A stretch of DNA of 7,935 nucleotides from DTJG01 sp964532995 (GCA_964532995.1 CAZHJN010000061.1:1-7935); one strand, 5' to 3'; numbered from the stretch's first letter, positions 1 through 7,517 are shown. Notes: generated by a model from the letters alone, not told the origin. Numbers and translations: made by a program.

Positions 1-902
1 AATTTCTCAAACAGGTAAAAACGATTACAGAGAGAAAGAAGATTGATCTTTACATTCGTGTTGCATCAATGCCTGCAGCAGCATACGAACTTGGTTTTGA
101 TCTCAAGGTTCTTGCAGAAAAAAATATTGTGGATGGAATAACCTTTTCTGAATTTTTGAACACTGGTTGGGAAATGCCTGTCGACCGCTTCAGAGCAATT
201 GTTGGTGATGATGTGGCTCTTTATGCAGGTGCAGATGTTTCCGCTGACAGAAGACCCGGGTTGCCTGTAAGATACATGCCATACAATGAACTTCTCCTGT
301 ATGGATTTGCATATGCTTATCTGAATTCAGGCGCTGACGGAATTTATTTTTTTAACTTTTTCACGCTGAGAGAACAGGGTATGGATACAGGAAAACTGAG
401 GTTTGATGCGTTCAAAAAAATAAAAAGTGTCAGAAATCTGAGAGGTTGTCCAAAAACATATCTTATCACTTCAAATGCAGGCCCCTGTGCTGAAACAGAC
501 CTTCCTCATCAGATTCCTGTAACTGTTGGACCCCGTCAATCAAAAAGTTTTAATATGCTTGCTGGAAAAGAACCAGACAGCTGCCGGTTTCTTTTCCGCG
601 TAATTTTTACAGGAGATATTTTTTCTGAGCAATTGTGGTTAAGATGCAATCTTTCCTCTGCAGGTTGTACCAAACTTTTAAACAATGTACCCGCTCAACA
701 TTTATCATCAGAACTTGTGAATTCAAAAAAAGTATCGGGCAATAAAACATTGAAACAGGCGCATGTGGCTGAATTTCTCATTCCAAACAATGCAGTCTAT
801 AATGGTAAGAATGAATTTATTTTGCGCAATGAATCCGCAAACGAAATAACAGTCCATGGAATAGAATTATATGTTTTAACCCCCAACAGAGGAGGAAAAT
901 GA
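1..902 (+). CDS. Glycosidase-like TIM-barrel protein with C-terminal beta-sandwich, 5'-truncated
   Basis: The reading frame is open from base 3 to the stop at 900-902 with no stop upstream of the ATG at 69, so the gene is cut by the left edge and that ATG is an internal Met, not the start. Counting from that Met, residues 1 to about 140 look like the last strands of a glycoside-hydrolase-like (alpha/beta)8 barrel: a strand with IRVAS just before it, then GFDLKVLAEKNIVDGIT, a pattern typical of family-10-like putative glycosidases in which a region naming a residence 'way' is followed by the next strand, then YAYLNSGADGIYFFNF. Residues from about 150 to 277 form a separate beta-rich region ending in HVAEFLIPNNAVYNGKN and EITVHGIELYV, which resembles the jelly-roll domains appended to such enzymes. 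No catalytic acid can be assigned because the barrel start is missing. The substrate is unknown. It overlaps the epimerase-like gene by four bases (ATGA), indicating translational coupling. Confidence 0.72.
   Translation, partial: FLKQVKTITERKKIDLYIRVASMPAAAYELGFDLKVLAEKNIVDGITFSEFLNTGWEMPVDRFRAIVGDDVALYAGADVSADRRPGLPVRYMPYNELLLYGFAYAYLNSGADGIYFFNFFTLREQGMDTGKLRFDAFKKIKSVRNLRGCPKTYLITSNAGPCAETDLPHQIPVTVGPRQSKSFNMLAGKEPDSCRFLFRVIFTGDIFSEQLWLRCNLSSAGCTKLLNNVPAQHLSSELVNSKKVSGNKTLKQAHVAEFLIPNNAVYNGKNEFILRNESANEITVHGIELYVLTPNRGGK
888..895 (+). promoter_or_regulatory. Shine-Dalgarno site for the epimerase-like gene
   Basis: AGAGGAGG lies inside the last codons of the upstream gene and is followed by AAA and the ATG at 899. 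It is a near-perfect anti-16S match and supports the ATG in the ATGA overlap as the true start of the downstream gene. Confidence 0.75.
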
Positions 903-1714
903 AATTTGCAATCAATCAGGCAACAACTATGAAAACAGACTTTGAAACAGATATAAAGGCATATTCAAACGCGGGCTTTAAAGCAATTGAGATATGGTTG
1001 CCAAAACTGAAACAGTTTATGACAGGAGGGAAAAGTCTAAATCAGATAAAAAATATGCTGGATGAAAATGGGCTTGTGCCTGCTGGAGCCTGTTATCAGG
1101 CGGGATTGATGTTTCCGCAGGGAAGAACAAAAGAAGAGGTGATGAAAGAATTTTCAGAAAATCTTGAAATTTGCAGAAATCTTTCAATTCCCACCCTTAT
1201 TGTGCCGGCTGATTCTGTCTCTCCTGCAGAAGAAAGCCATTATCAGCAGGCGGTTAATAATCTGTTCGAGGCAGCAATTACTGCCGAAAAATTTGGTGTT
1301 AATCTTGCTATAGAATTTCTGGCACGATCAAGATTTGTTGGTTGTCTCTCAACCGCTGTGCTTCTTGCAAGGAAAATAAAGCACAAAAATGCGGGCGTTC
1401 TGTTTGATACCTTTCATTTTTATTGTGGAATCAGCAAGATTGAGGACATAGAGGCTGTGAAAGGAGATGAAATTTTTCTTGTTCATCTGAATGATGTTGC
1501 TGAAAAACCAAGAGAAATTCTGACAGACAGGTTCAGAGTGCTTCCAGGCAAAGGGATTATTCCGCTTGAAACAATCATAAGAAAATTGCAGAAAGCAGGC
1601 TACAACGGTTATTATTCTCTGGAACTTTTCAATGAAGAATTGTGGAGCCATGATCCATTTTCTGCGGCAAAAGAATGTTTTGAAAGCCTTGAAAAACTCG
1701 GGAGGAATCTGTGA
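899..1714 (+). CDS. Sugar phosphate isomerase/epimerase-like protein (xylose isomerase-like TIM barrel, AP endonuclease 2 superfamily)
   Basis: A complete 271-residue protein, the usual length for this family of cytosolic metal-dependent sugar isomerases, epimerases and inosose dehydratases (IolE, IolI, UlaE, Hyi relatives). The expected metal/catalytic positions are visible in order: Glu139 in LAIEF, Asp170 and His173 in LFDTFH, His196 in LVHLND, the loop RFRVLPGKGIIPL at about 211-223, and Glu242 in YYSLELF. The N-terminus MKFAINQATT enters directly into strand 1, with no signal peptide. The start at 899 is fixed by a strong ribosome site and the ATGA overlap with the gene before; its own stop overlaps the GTG of the dehydrogenase gene after it (GTGA). 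Pairing of this fold with a Gfo/Idh/MocA dehydrogenase is a recurrent arrangement in inositol- and rare-sugar catabolism. The exact substrate cannot be read from the sequence, and it could be an isomerase, epimerase or dehydratase. Confidence 0.88.
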   Translation: MKFAINQATTMKTDFETDIKAYSNAGFKAIEIWLPKLKQFMTGGKSLNQIKNMLDENGLVPAGACYQAGLMFPQGRTKEEVMKEFSENLEICRNLSIPTLIVPADSVSPAEESHYQQAVNNLFEAAITAEKFGVNLAIEFLARSRFVGCLSTAVLLARKIKHKNAGVLFDTFHFYCGISKIEDIEAVKGDEIFLVHLNDVAEKPREILTDRFRVLPGKGIIPLETIIRKLQKAGYNGYYSLELFNEELWSHDPFSAAKECFESLEKLGRNL

Positions 1715-2694
1715 AATTGAAAATTGCGGTTGTTGGGCTTGGAATTGGCAGGGCGCATCTTAAATATTACAGGCAAATCCCGGATGTCGAAGTCATTGGA
1801 GCTGTTGACACAAACCCTGATATACTGAAGCAGGTATCAAATGAGTTTAACATAAAGACTTTTCTTTCAGTTGATGATCTTTTGAGAGAATCCAGACCCG
1901 ATGGAGTCAGTATCTGCACCCCGCCGTCTTCTCATTTAACACTTACGAAAATTTTTGCAGGGCACAAAGTGCATATACTATGTGAAAAACCCATGGCACC
2001 ATCTGTAAATGACTGTAAAAAAATGATAGATTTGTGCGAAAAGAACAGGGTTTTCCTTATGATAGGATTCAAAAAAAGATTTTCTCCTACCTACAGATTT
2101 CTTAAAGAAAATTTTGATGGTGAATTTGGCATACCTAAATGGATCTTTGCAAGGTTTGCTCTTGGCAGGGTTGAGAAAAACTGGTTCTGGGACGAAAATG
2201 ATGGTGGTGGTCCGATAAGGGAAAACACGATACATATGGTTGACCTTCTCTGTTTTCTGCTCGGTAAAATCAGAACGGTTTACGCTGAGGGAGGAAATTT
2301 TTTCATGCCGGGTTTTTCTCACCAGATTGACACAGCCATCTTTACAATGAGATTTGAAAACGATGCCATTGCAGGAATAGGTGCCGGCTATGCTTCTGAA
2401 TGGGGTTTTGCGAAAGAAGAAATGGTGCTTGCAACTGAAAAAGTTGTCTGCGAAGTCAGAGGTTCTTTTGATAAACCAAGAAATGTACAGTATATTTACC
2501 GTAACAACCCTTCACAGGTTTTTGAGAAATACTTTGAACAGCCGGACGGATTTTTTGAGGAAATAAGTCATTTTATTGAATGCATCAGAAACAATGTGAG
2601 ACCTGCTGTTGGAGGCCAGGAAGGTCTTTATGCTTTAAAGGTGTGCGAGGCTATTAAGACTTCTGTCAGAAAAAGAAAACCGGTTTCAGTTTGA
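1711..2694 (+). CDS. Gfo/Idh/MocA family NAD(P)-dependent oxidoreductase
   Basis: A complete 327-residue cytosolic dehydrogenase, likely oxidising or reducing a hydroxyl on a sugar or cyclitol with NAD(P). The N-terminal Rossmann domain shows VVGLGIGRAH at residues 7-16, a variant glycine-rich nucleotide loop, an acidic residue at the end of strand 2 (AVDTN, Asp33, favouring NAD), the SICTPPSSH segment at 67-75, and the family signature CEKPMA at 91-96 with Lys93. The C-terminal alpha/beta domain begins about residue 120 and contains GGGPIRENTIHMVDL at 165-179 with His175 as the expected catalytic His. In most relatives this motif reads GGG-x-L-x-D-x-G-x-H; here Asp is Glu171 and Gly is Thr173. 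The GTG start at 1711 overlaps the preceding stop and has GGGAGG at 1700-1705 in front. Substrate unknown; neighbours suggest the same sugar as the epimerase. Confidence 0.92.
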   Translation: MKLKIAVVGLGIGRAHLKYYRQIPDVEVIGAVDTNPDILKQVSNEFNIKTFLSVDDLLRESRPDGVSICTPPSSHLTLTKIFAGHKVHILCEKPMAPSVNDCKKMIDLCEKNRVFLMIGFKKRFSPTYRFLKENFDGEFGIPKWIFARFALGRVEKNWFWDENDGGGPIRENTIHMVDLLCFLLGKIRTVYAEGGNFFMPGFSHQIDTAIFTMRFENDAIAGIGAGYASEWGFAKEEMVLATEKVVCEVRGSFDKPRNVQYIYRNNPSQVFEKYFEQPDGFFEEISHFIECIRNNVRPAVGGQEGLYALKVCEAIKTSVRKRKPVSV

Positions 2695-2701
2695 ATATTT
2701 C

Positions 2702-2708
2702 AGGGGGG
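2702..2708 (+). promoter_or_regulatory. Shine-Dalgarno site for the CBM9-like exoprotein
   Basis: AGGGGGG ends five bases before the ATG at 2714, in the 19-base space after the dehydrogenase stop. It supports that start, which also gives a proper signal sequence. Confidence 0.65.
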
Positions 2709-2713
2709 ACAGA

Positions 2714-4561
2714 ATGTTGAAAGGACAAAAAATATTTCTGGTTTTCAATTTAGCTATTCTTGTTTTTTGCGGTCTTTCAATGTGCCAGCAATCCATGGAT
2801 ACCTATAACTGTTATAAAACAGCAGAAAAAATAATCGTGGATGGAAAATTGCTGGAGCAATGCTGGAAAAATGCGCCTGAAATAAAATTTAAAGATATGG
2901 TGGATGGTAGTATATCGGCGCTTCAAACAAAAGCAAAGATGTTATGGGATGATGAATATTTCTATGTTGGTTTTGATTGTGAGGATCCGGATGTTTGGGC
3001 AAGAATGGGATTACGGGACAGTGAAATACCGAAAAATCTTGTTTTCAGAATAACAAGCAGCAGGGAAGGATCTCATCCTGAATGGTACAGATTTGAATCT
3101 GAAATCATGAACGCTGAGAAATTCGTGAAGGTTTTTCTTAATCCGGATGCGGATGAATCAAATTATATGGAATTTCACATCACGCCCATCAACAATATCT
3201 TTGATTCATGGTACAGCCATGGACTGAATGACATTACCAAAGAGACATGGGAAAATCCTCATGTCAGCTGGACATGTCCTGGAATTGTCAGTGCTGTTTA
3301 TATTGATGGTACACTCAATGCCAGCCACGATGTCGACAGGGGATGGAGTGTGGAATTTGCCATACCATGGAAAAGCATCAAATTTCTGGCAAAGGGTTCA
3401 TGCCCTCCAGAGCCAGGCGACATATGGTCAGTGCTTCTGTGTCGGCTGCATCGACCCGGATTCTGGATCAATAATCCAAGGTCTTACTGGAGCTGGCCGG
3501 TTGTTGGAAAACTGAACTGCCATATTTTATCCACATATGGCAGGGTGAAGTTTATTGATGAACCCGCTAAATTTTTAAGACTTTTTGCTTATGGCAGTGG
3601 CGAACCAGATCAGATACTCGCTCAGGCAAAAGATATAGGTGTAACCGATTTTATTGCTGTCGGGAACGAAGAAACATTGAAGAAATATGTTGAAGCAGGT
3701 GAAAAATATGGTATCAGGACATACGCGATAATATATCTGAACAATATCGAACTCTGGAATAAGAAATACCCGGGTACAAAGATACCCCTTCAGAAGATGA
3801 CAGAAGAAGAGGAAAAATTAAAGGAATACTTTGCTGACAGAGATGATCGCGTGTCATCAGGATATCAGATGGGAGAAATGCCAAGACCACCAAAAAAGAA
3901 GGAGGTTTTGTATACTGATCTGCTTTGTTTTCACGATGAAAGGGTAAGAAAATTGTTCATTGAAGAAATAGACAGGTTATCCGGGATAAAAGGATTGTCT
4001 GGAATCATGTTTGACTTCTTCGGATATCAGAATTACTACGGATGTTTCTGTGAGGAATCAATGAAACAATTTGAGAAATACATGCGGAACCATTCTGAAA
4101 TGGAAAGGGGTAAAGCTTTTGAACAGTTTTCACTCGAGACGCTTGTATCTTTCTATCAGAATTTGATAGCTCATGTGAAGTCAAAAGATAAAAACCTTAA
4201 AACGATTGCACACATATATCCGGTTTTTCTACCTGAACCATTCTATGGAAACAGGACAGGTCTGGATTACTGGGTTCAGACAATAGCATGGTATTTCCCA
4301 AGGGATGTGATTGAAATGGGAAAGGATACAAAGACCATGTTGCTGGAAGAGAAGAAATACTATGGACACACAACCGGAGTTGGAATGATAGGATATTACA
4401 ATCGACCCGACGCATATCCGCTGAAAAGCGCTGAGAGGGTCGAAATGGAATTGAAAACCATGCTTGACAATGGATGTCAGTATGTTTTTGTTTACAGTTT
4501 GAACGATGTATTGAGAACCCCTGAAATCAAAGAAATATTTCAGAAGTATTTCAAAAGGTAA
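2714..4561 (+). CDS. Exported protein with CBM9-like domain and C-terminal glycosidase-like barrel domain
   Basis: A complete 615-residue protein. Residues 1-24 are a signal sequence: Lys3 and Lys6, then a hydrophobic core FLVFNLAILVFCGL. LSMC at 21-24 is a poor lipobox because Met sits just before Cys24, so either a lipoprotein or a signal-peptidase-I substrate is possible. Residues about 35-280 form a CBM9-like sugar-binding domain: IVDGKLLEQCWKNA (41-54), AKMLWDDEYFYVGFDCEDP (74-92), and RGWSVEFAIPWKSI ending with Pro218-Trp219, all hallmark segments of that fold. Residues about 285-615 look like an (alpha/beta) barrel similar to uncharacterised glycosidase-like domains: GIMFDFFGYQ (Asp434), HIYPVFLPEP (His500, Glu508), MLLEEKKYYG (Glu545/Glu546) and YVFVYSLND (590-598) are the likely barrel strands. 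The catalytic pair is not identifiable by eye. The role proposed is binding and perhaps hydrolysis of an extracellular or periplasmic glycan, feeding the cytosolic enzymes encoded around it. Confidence 0.75.
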   Translation: MLKGQKIFLVFNLAILVFCGLSMCQQSMDTYNCYKTAEKIIVDGKLLEQCWKNAPEIKFKDMVDGSISALQTKAKMLWDDEYFYVGFDCEDPDVWARMGLRDSEIPKNLVFRITSSREGSHPEWYRFESEIMNAEKFVKVFLNPDADESNYMEFHITPINNIFDSWYSHGLNDITKETWENPHVSWTCPGIVSAVYIDGTLNASHDVDRGWSVEFAIPWKSIKFLAKGSCPPEPGDIWSVLLCRLHRPGFWINNPRSYWSWPVVGKLNCHILSTYGRVKFIDEPAKFLRLFAYGSGEPDQILAQAKDIGVTDFIAVGNEETLKKYVEAGEKYGIRTYAIIYLNNIELWNKKYPGTKIPLQKMTEEEEKLKEYFADRDDRVSSGYQMGEMPRPPKKKEVLYTDLLCFHDERVRKLFIEEIDRLSGIKGLSGIMFDFFGYQNYYGCFCEESMKQFEKYMRNHSEMERGKAFEQFSLETLVSFYQNLIAHVKSKDKNLKTIAHIYPVFLPEPFYGNRTGLDYWVQTIAWYFPRDVIEMGKDTKTMLLEEKKYYGHTTGVGMIGYYNRPDAYPLKSAERVEMELKTMLDNGCQYVFVYSLNDVLRTPEIKEIFQKYFKR

Positions 4562-4566
4562 CCACA

Positions 4567-5301
4567 TTGAAACAGAACCGAAATAGTGTGGATAAGGTAA
4601 CTGTCAGGTATTTGAATCATGCCTCTTTTTTGATTACTTATAGAAAAACATCTCTGTTGATAGACCCATTTTTTTCAGGTGAGTTTTTCTGGCAGGATCA
4701 CCTTGAAATACAGTTAAGCAAGCCAGAAATTACAATGGAAGATATTCCGCGAATAGATGCAATTCTGTGCACGCATATTCATGGAGACCATTTTGACAGG
4801 GATTTTGTTTTCAAACTTGTCAGGAGAGATAACTGTCTGTTGATTGCACCATTTGATGTTATAGAATTGTGTGTGAAAAACGGCTTTAAGAGGAAAGGAT
4901 GTCTCATTGCCAGCGCAAAGAAATCAGTGCAGATTTCGGATATGAGTGTTGTTCCTCTGCCCAATAAAGGCAGTGAACATGAACCGGTGTGCAGCAGATT
5001 AAGTTTTGTCATAGAGTGCGGTGGTAAAAAGGTTTTTCATTCAGGGGATTCACATGGATATTCAGAGACGTGGGATGGATACAGAAGAAAAATCAATCTT
5101 GCGTGCCTCTGGTGCGTGAAAATAACAGAAATAATAGAACAACTTCAACCCGATTCAGTTTTTTTACATCATTTTGAAAAATTTTCTCCGGGTGATTTTT
5201 CATGCAACATTAATGTTCTGCAGATGCTCGATACTCTAAAAAAAAGGTTCAGTACAGTTAATTTTTATAATCCGCTTGAAGAAGATACTGTTGTTCTTTA
5301 G
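4567..5301 (+). CDS. MBL-fold metal-dependent hydrolase, UlaG-like
   Basis: A 244-residue metallo-beta-lactamase-fold protein with no signal peptide. The strand VRYLNHASFLI (13-23) followed by LLIDPFFSG (30-38) is the typical beginning of the UlaG/YcbL-type branch. The metal site is intact: His70-Ile-His72-Gly-Asp74-His75, a probable third-site His138 in SEHEP, Asp161 in FHSGDSHG, and His201 or His202 in VFLHHFE. In the ula pathway UlaG is the lactonase for L-ascorbate-6-phosphate; here the pairing with a dehydrogenase and an epimerase-like gene suggests hydrolysis of a sugar lactone, but the superfamily also holds phosphodiesterases and other hydrolases. The start is uncertain: TTG at 4567 lies only five bases after the previous stop with a weak AAGG ribosome site, while an in-frame GTG at 4588 would still keep the whole fold. 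Confidence 0.82.
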   Translation: MKQNRNSVDKVTVRYLNHASFLITYRKTSLLIDPFFSGEFFWQDHLEIQLSKPEITMEDIPRIDAILCTHIHGDHFDRDFVFKLVRRDNCLLIAPFDVIELCVKNGFKRKGCLIASAKKSVQISDMSVVPLPNKGSEHEPVCSRLSFVIECGGKKVFHSGDSHGYSETWDGYRRKINLACLWCVKITEIIEQLQPDSVFLHHFEKFSPGDFSCNINVLQMLDTLKKRFSTVNFYNPLEEDTVVL

Positions 5302-5311
5302 ATAACATGCT

Positions 5312-5317
5312 GGAGGA
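5312..5317 (+). promoter_or_regulatory. Shine-Dalgarno site for the sulfatase-like gene
   Basis: GGAGGA lies in the 19-base space after the MBL stop and ends three bases before the ATG at 5321. It fixes that start, which leads directly into the conserved first strand of the enzyme. Confidence 0.7.
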
Positions 5318-5320
5318 AAG

Positions 5321-6684
5321 ATGGACAGACCCAATATAATTTTTGTTGTTTTTGATACGCTGCGGGCTGATTATCTGGGATGCTATGGAAACAAGAAGAT
5401 TTATACACCGAATTTTGATGCATTTGCCAGAGAAGCGATTGTATTTACCGATGTTCATCCAGAGTCCCTTCCCACGATTCCTGTTCGCCGTGCACTGCTC
5501 ACCGGGAGACGCTGCTATCCATTCAATAATTACAAACTTCTGGACTGGTGTCCGATTAAACTTCCAGGGTGGCAACCTCTTGATGAAAAAGAAGATACGC
5601 TGGCTGAAAATCTTGCTGCTTCCGGCTATTATACTGGATTTGTCAGTGATACATCCGCATACTTCACCCCTGGTATGAATTTCACCCGCGGATTTATGCA
5701 GTGGGAATTTGTCAGGGGAATAGAGGGCAGCATCTATCATTCGACAAGTCGCGTTACCCCGGAGATGTTCGCAAAGTTTGGCGGAGACCTTCAAAGATTG
5801 AGAAAACCATATCCCAAATATGCACTTCTTAACAATGTTGCTAATCTTACAGGTGTTTTTTCAGAAGAAGACACAACGACGGCAAAGGTTTTTCTATGGG
5901 CGATGAGGTTTATAGAAGAAAATAGGATCTTCAAACCTCTTTTTCTTTTTGTTGACAGTTTCATTCCCCACGAGCCATGGAAAGCGCCGGATTCTTATCT
6001 GGAAATGTACTATAAGAACCCTGATTATAAAGGGAGAACCATCCTGCATACAAAGTACGCTCCTGTTGATGGTCAGATGGACGAGGAAGAATTCAAACAT
6101 ACTGTAGCTCACTACTGCGGTCTTGTTTCAATGGCAGATACATGGTTTGGGTATTTCATCCAAAAACTGAAAAGGCTTGGTATGTGGGAGAATTCTGTTG
6201 TGATTGTTATAAGTGACCATGGTACAAATTTTGCAGATAACCCTGAAAGAATTATAGGCAAACCCCATTATGCATTATACCCTGGAGTTATGAAAATCCC
6301 TCTTATGATACATTTTACAGAAAATCAAAAAGGGCTCTGCAGGAAATTGCTTTACAACATAGATGCAGTTGCAACCGCTTACAGAATTGCTGGAATTAAG
6401 GATGTTAAAATCGACGGAAAAGAATTACATTCACCTGTTAAGGGAGATTGCCAGTCTGAGCGAGGATATTTGACATGCAGGTATGGTGATAGCGTTTGGT
6501 ACAGGGATAAAAAATACTGGGTTATAATGAGCATAGATGGTGAGGCAAAAAGCGTTTTTGATCTTGAAAATGACCCATGTTGCAGGAAGAATATTGTATT
6601 CAGATCAAAAAGCAAAAAGATAATCGAAAAAGCATGGAAATTTATTCTTAAGGATGCCTGTGGTATTCTTCCTGATTACAGAAA
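5321..6684 (+). CDS. Sulfatase-superfamily hydrolase with Thr at the formylglycine position, 3' end lost in the gap
   Basis: About 454 residues are readable before the N run. This is an alkaline-phosphatase-superfamily esterase of the sulfatase branch: NIIFVVFDTLRADYLGCYG (5-23) carries the metal ligand Asp12, TPNFDAFAREAIVFTD follows, PHEPW gives His217, ISDHGT gives Asp299 and His300, and GKPHYALYPGVMKIPLMI (313-330) gives Lys314 and His316. SVFDLENDPC (411-420) is the usual near-C-terminal segment, so only a short tail is missing. The nucleophile motif reads T52-I-P-V-R56-R-A-L-L-T-G. Canonical sulfatases have Cys or Ser at position 52, which is converted to formylglycine; with Thr this cannot happen, but Thr is the direct nucleophile in related phosphodiesterases (NPP type). 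Phosphodiester or phosphomonoester hydrolysis is therefore more likely than sulfate ester hydrolysis. No signal peptide is visible, so a cytosolic location is expected. Last gene of the operon-like block as seen here. Confidence 0.88.
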
Positions 6685-6784
6685 NNNNNNNNNNNNNNNN
6701 NNNNNNNNNNNNNNNNNNNNNNNNNNNNNNNNNNNNNNNNNNNNNNNNNNNNNNNNNNNNNNNNNNNNNNNNNNNNNNNNNNNN
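6685..6784. other. Assembly gap (100 N)
   Basis: Exactly 100 undetermined bases, the conventional placeholder for a scaffold gap of unknown length. The true distance and the reading-frame relation between the flanking genes are therefore unknown. The sulfatase-like gene ends inside it and the N-terminal part of the diguanylate cyclase begins inside it. Confidence 0.97.
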
Positions 6785-7435
6785 AGAAAGGACGGAACTG
6801 CTATTTATGTTTCAATTGATGATATTCCGGAGAAGAATGATAAGGGCGAGATCATCGGGATGCGGACCGCCATGATAGATATTTCGGAACTTAAAAAACT
6901 TGAACAGGCATTGAAAGAGACATCACTTAGAGACGAACTGACCGGCCTTTACAACAGGCGGGGATTTTTCACTCTCGCCGAACAGGAAATTAGAAGAACC
7001 CAGAGGAACAGGAGACCCTTTTATGTAATTTTTATTGATTTTGATCGGCTCAAGAATATAAATGATACAAAAGGACACCTTGCAGGAGATCAGGCTCTTA
7101 AGAAACTCGGAGAAATTCTGAGAAATGTATTCAGAAAGTCAGATATTATCGCGAGAATTGGTGGGGATGAATTTGTGGTACTGGCGTCAGAAATAGCGCA
7201 TGATGAAGAGGTGAATGGATTGATTGATCGCCTGAAAGAAAAAATAGATGAGCGCAACAGAGAAACTGATGGATTATACCAGATTTCAGTGAGCACCGGT
7301 ATAACAAGATACGATGGCACAAGATCTATCAGTATTGACAGGCTTCTTTCTCTTGCCGATAGAGAAATGTATCGGGAGAAAAAGAAAAAATTTAAAGCAT
7401 ATAAGGGCTCAAAAACCATTTTCGATTGGTCTTAG
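6785..7435 (+). CDS. PAS-GGDEF diguanylate cyclase, N-terminus lost in the gap
   Basis: Readable from the gap edge to the TAG at 7433-7435, about 216 residues. The first 42 or so are the end of a PAS domain with its PAC motif: RKDGTAIYVSIDDIPEKND, then GEIIGMRTAMIDISELKKLE, followed by a short helix linking to the next domain. The rest (6932 onward) is a complete GGDEF domain that makes cyclic di-GMP from two GTP: RDELTGLYNRRGFF, FIDFDRLKNIND with the metal aspartates, GHLAGDQAL, the active-site GGDEF at 7160-7174, and SIDRLLSLADREMYREKK near the end. The inhibitory I-site RxxD is present as RKSD at 7133-7144, at the standard spacing before GGDEF, so product inhibition is expected. The sensory input and any membrane segments are in the missing part. 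It is not established that this gene neighbours the sugar operon, since the gap may be long. Confidence 0.93.
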   Translation, partial: RKDGTAIYVSIDDIPEKNDKGEIIGMRTAMIDISELKKLEQALKETSLRDELTGLYNRRGFFTLAEQEIRRTQRNRRPFYVIFIDFDRLKNINDTKGHLAGDQALKKLGEILRNVFRKSDIIARIGGDEFVVLASEIAHDEEVNGLIDRLKEKIDERNRETDGLYQISVSTGITRYDGTRSISIDRLLSLADREMYREKKKKFKAYKGSKTIFDWS

Positions 7436-7517
7436 TTTTTCCAGTGTTAAACATAAATTAAAAAAACCTTATTAAGAAATACACAATCCATTAAGCAATT
7501 GTAAGATAATTTTTCAG
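7436..7517. other. AT-rich intergenic spacer
   Basis: Non-coding spacer between the diguanylate cyclase stop and the tRNA promoter. I see no GC-rich hairpin followed by a T run, so no intrinsic terminator can be called, and no ORF or RNA motif. Confidence 0.5.

Noticed and set aside
69..71. ATG at 69 as the start of the first gene
   Set aside because: The frame is open to the window edge, there is no ribosome site before it, and the preceding codons encode a barrel strand (DLYIRVAS) that continues the domain.
5258..5794. Minus-strand open frame of 178 codons opposite the sulfatase-like gene
   Set aside because: It is antisense to conserved active-site codons, has no recognisable domain and no ribosome site; the same applies to the other minus-strand frames.
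5321..7435. A single 704-residue sulfatase-PAS-GGDEF protein
   Set aside because: The frame only connects through 100 N, a placeholder of unknown length; the two halves are separate, otherwise ordinary protein types.
7435..7467. Intrinsic terminator after the diguanylate cyclase
   Set aside because: Only a weak all-AT pairing (GTTTTT with AAAAAC) can be drawn; there is no GC-rich stem with a trailing T run.
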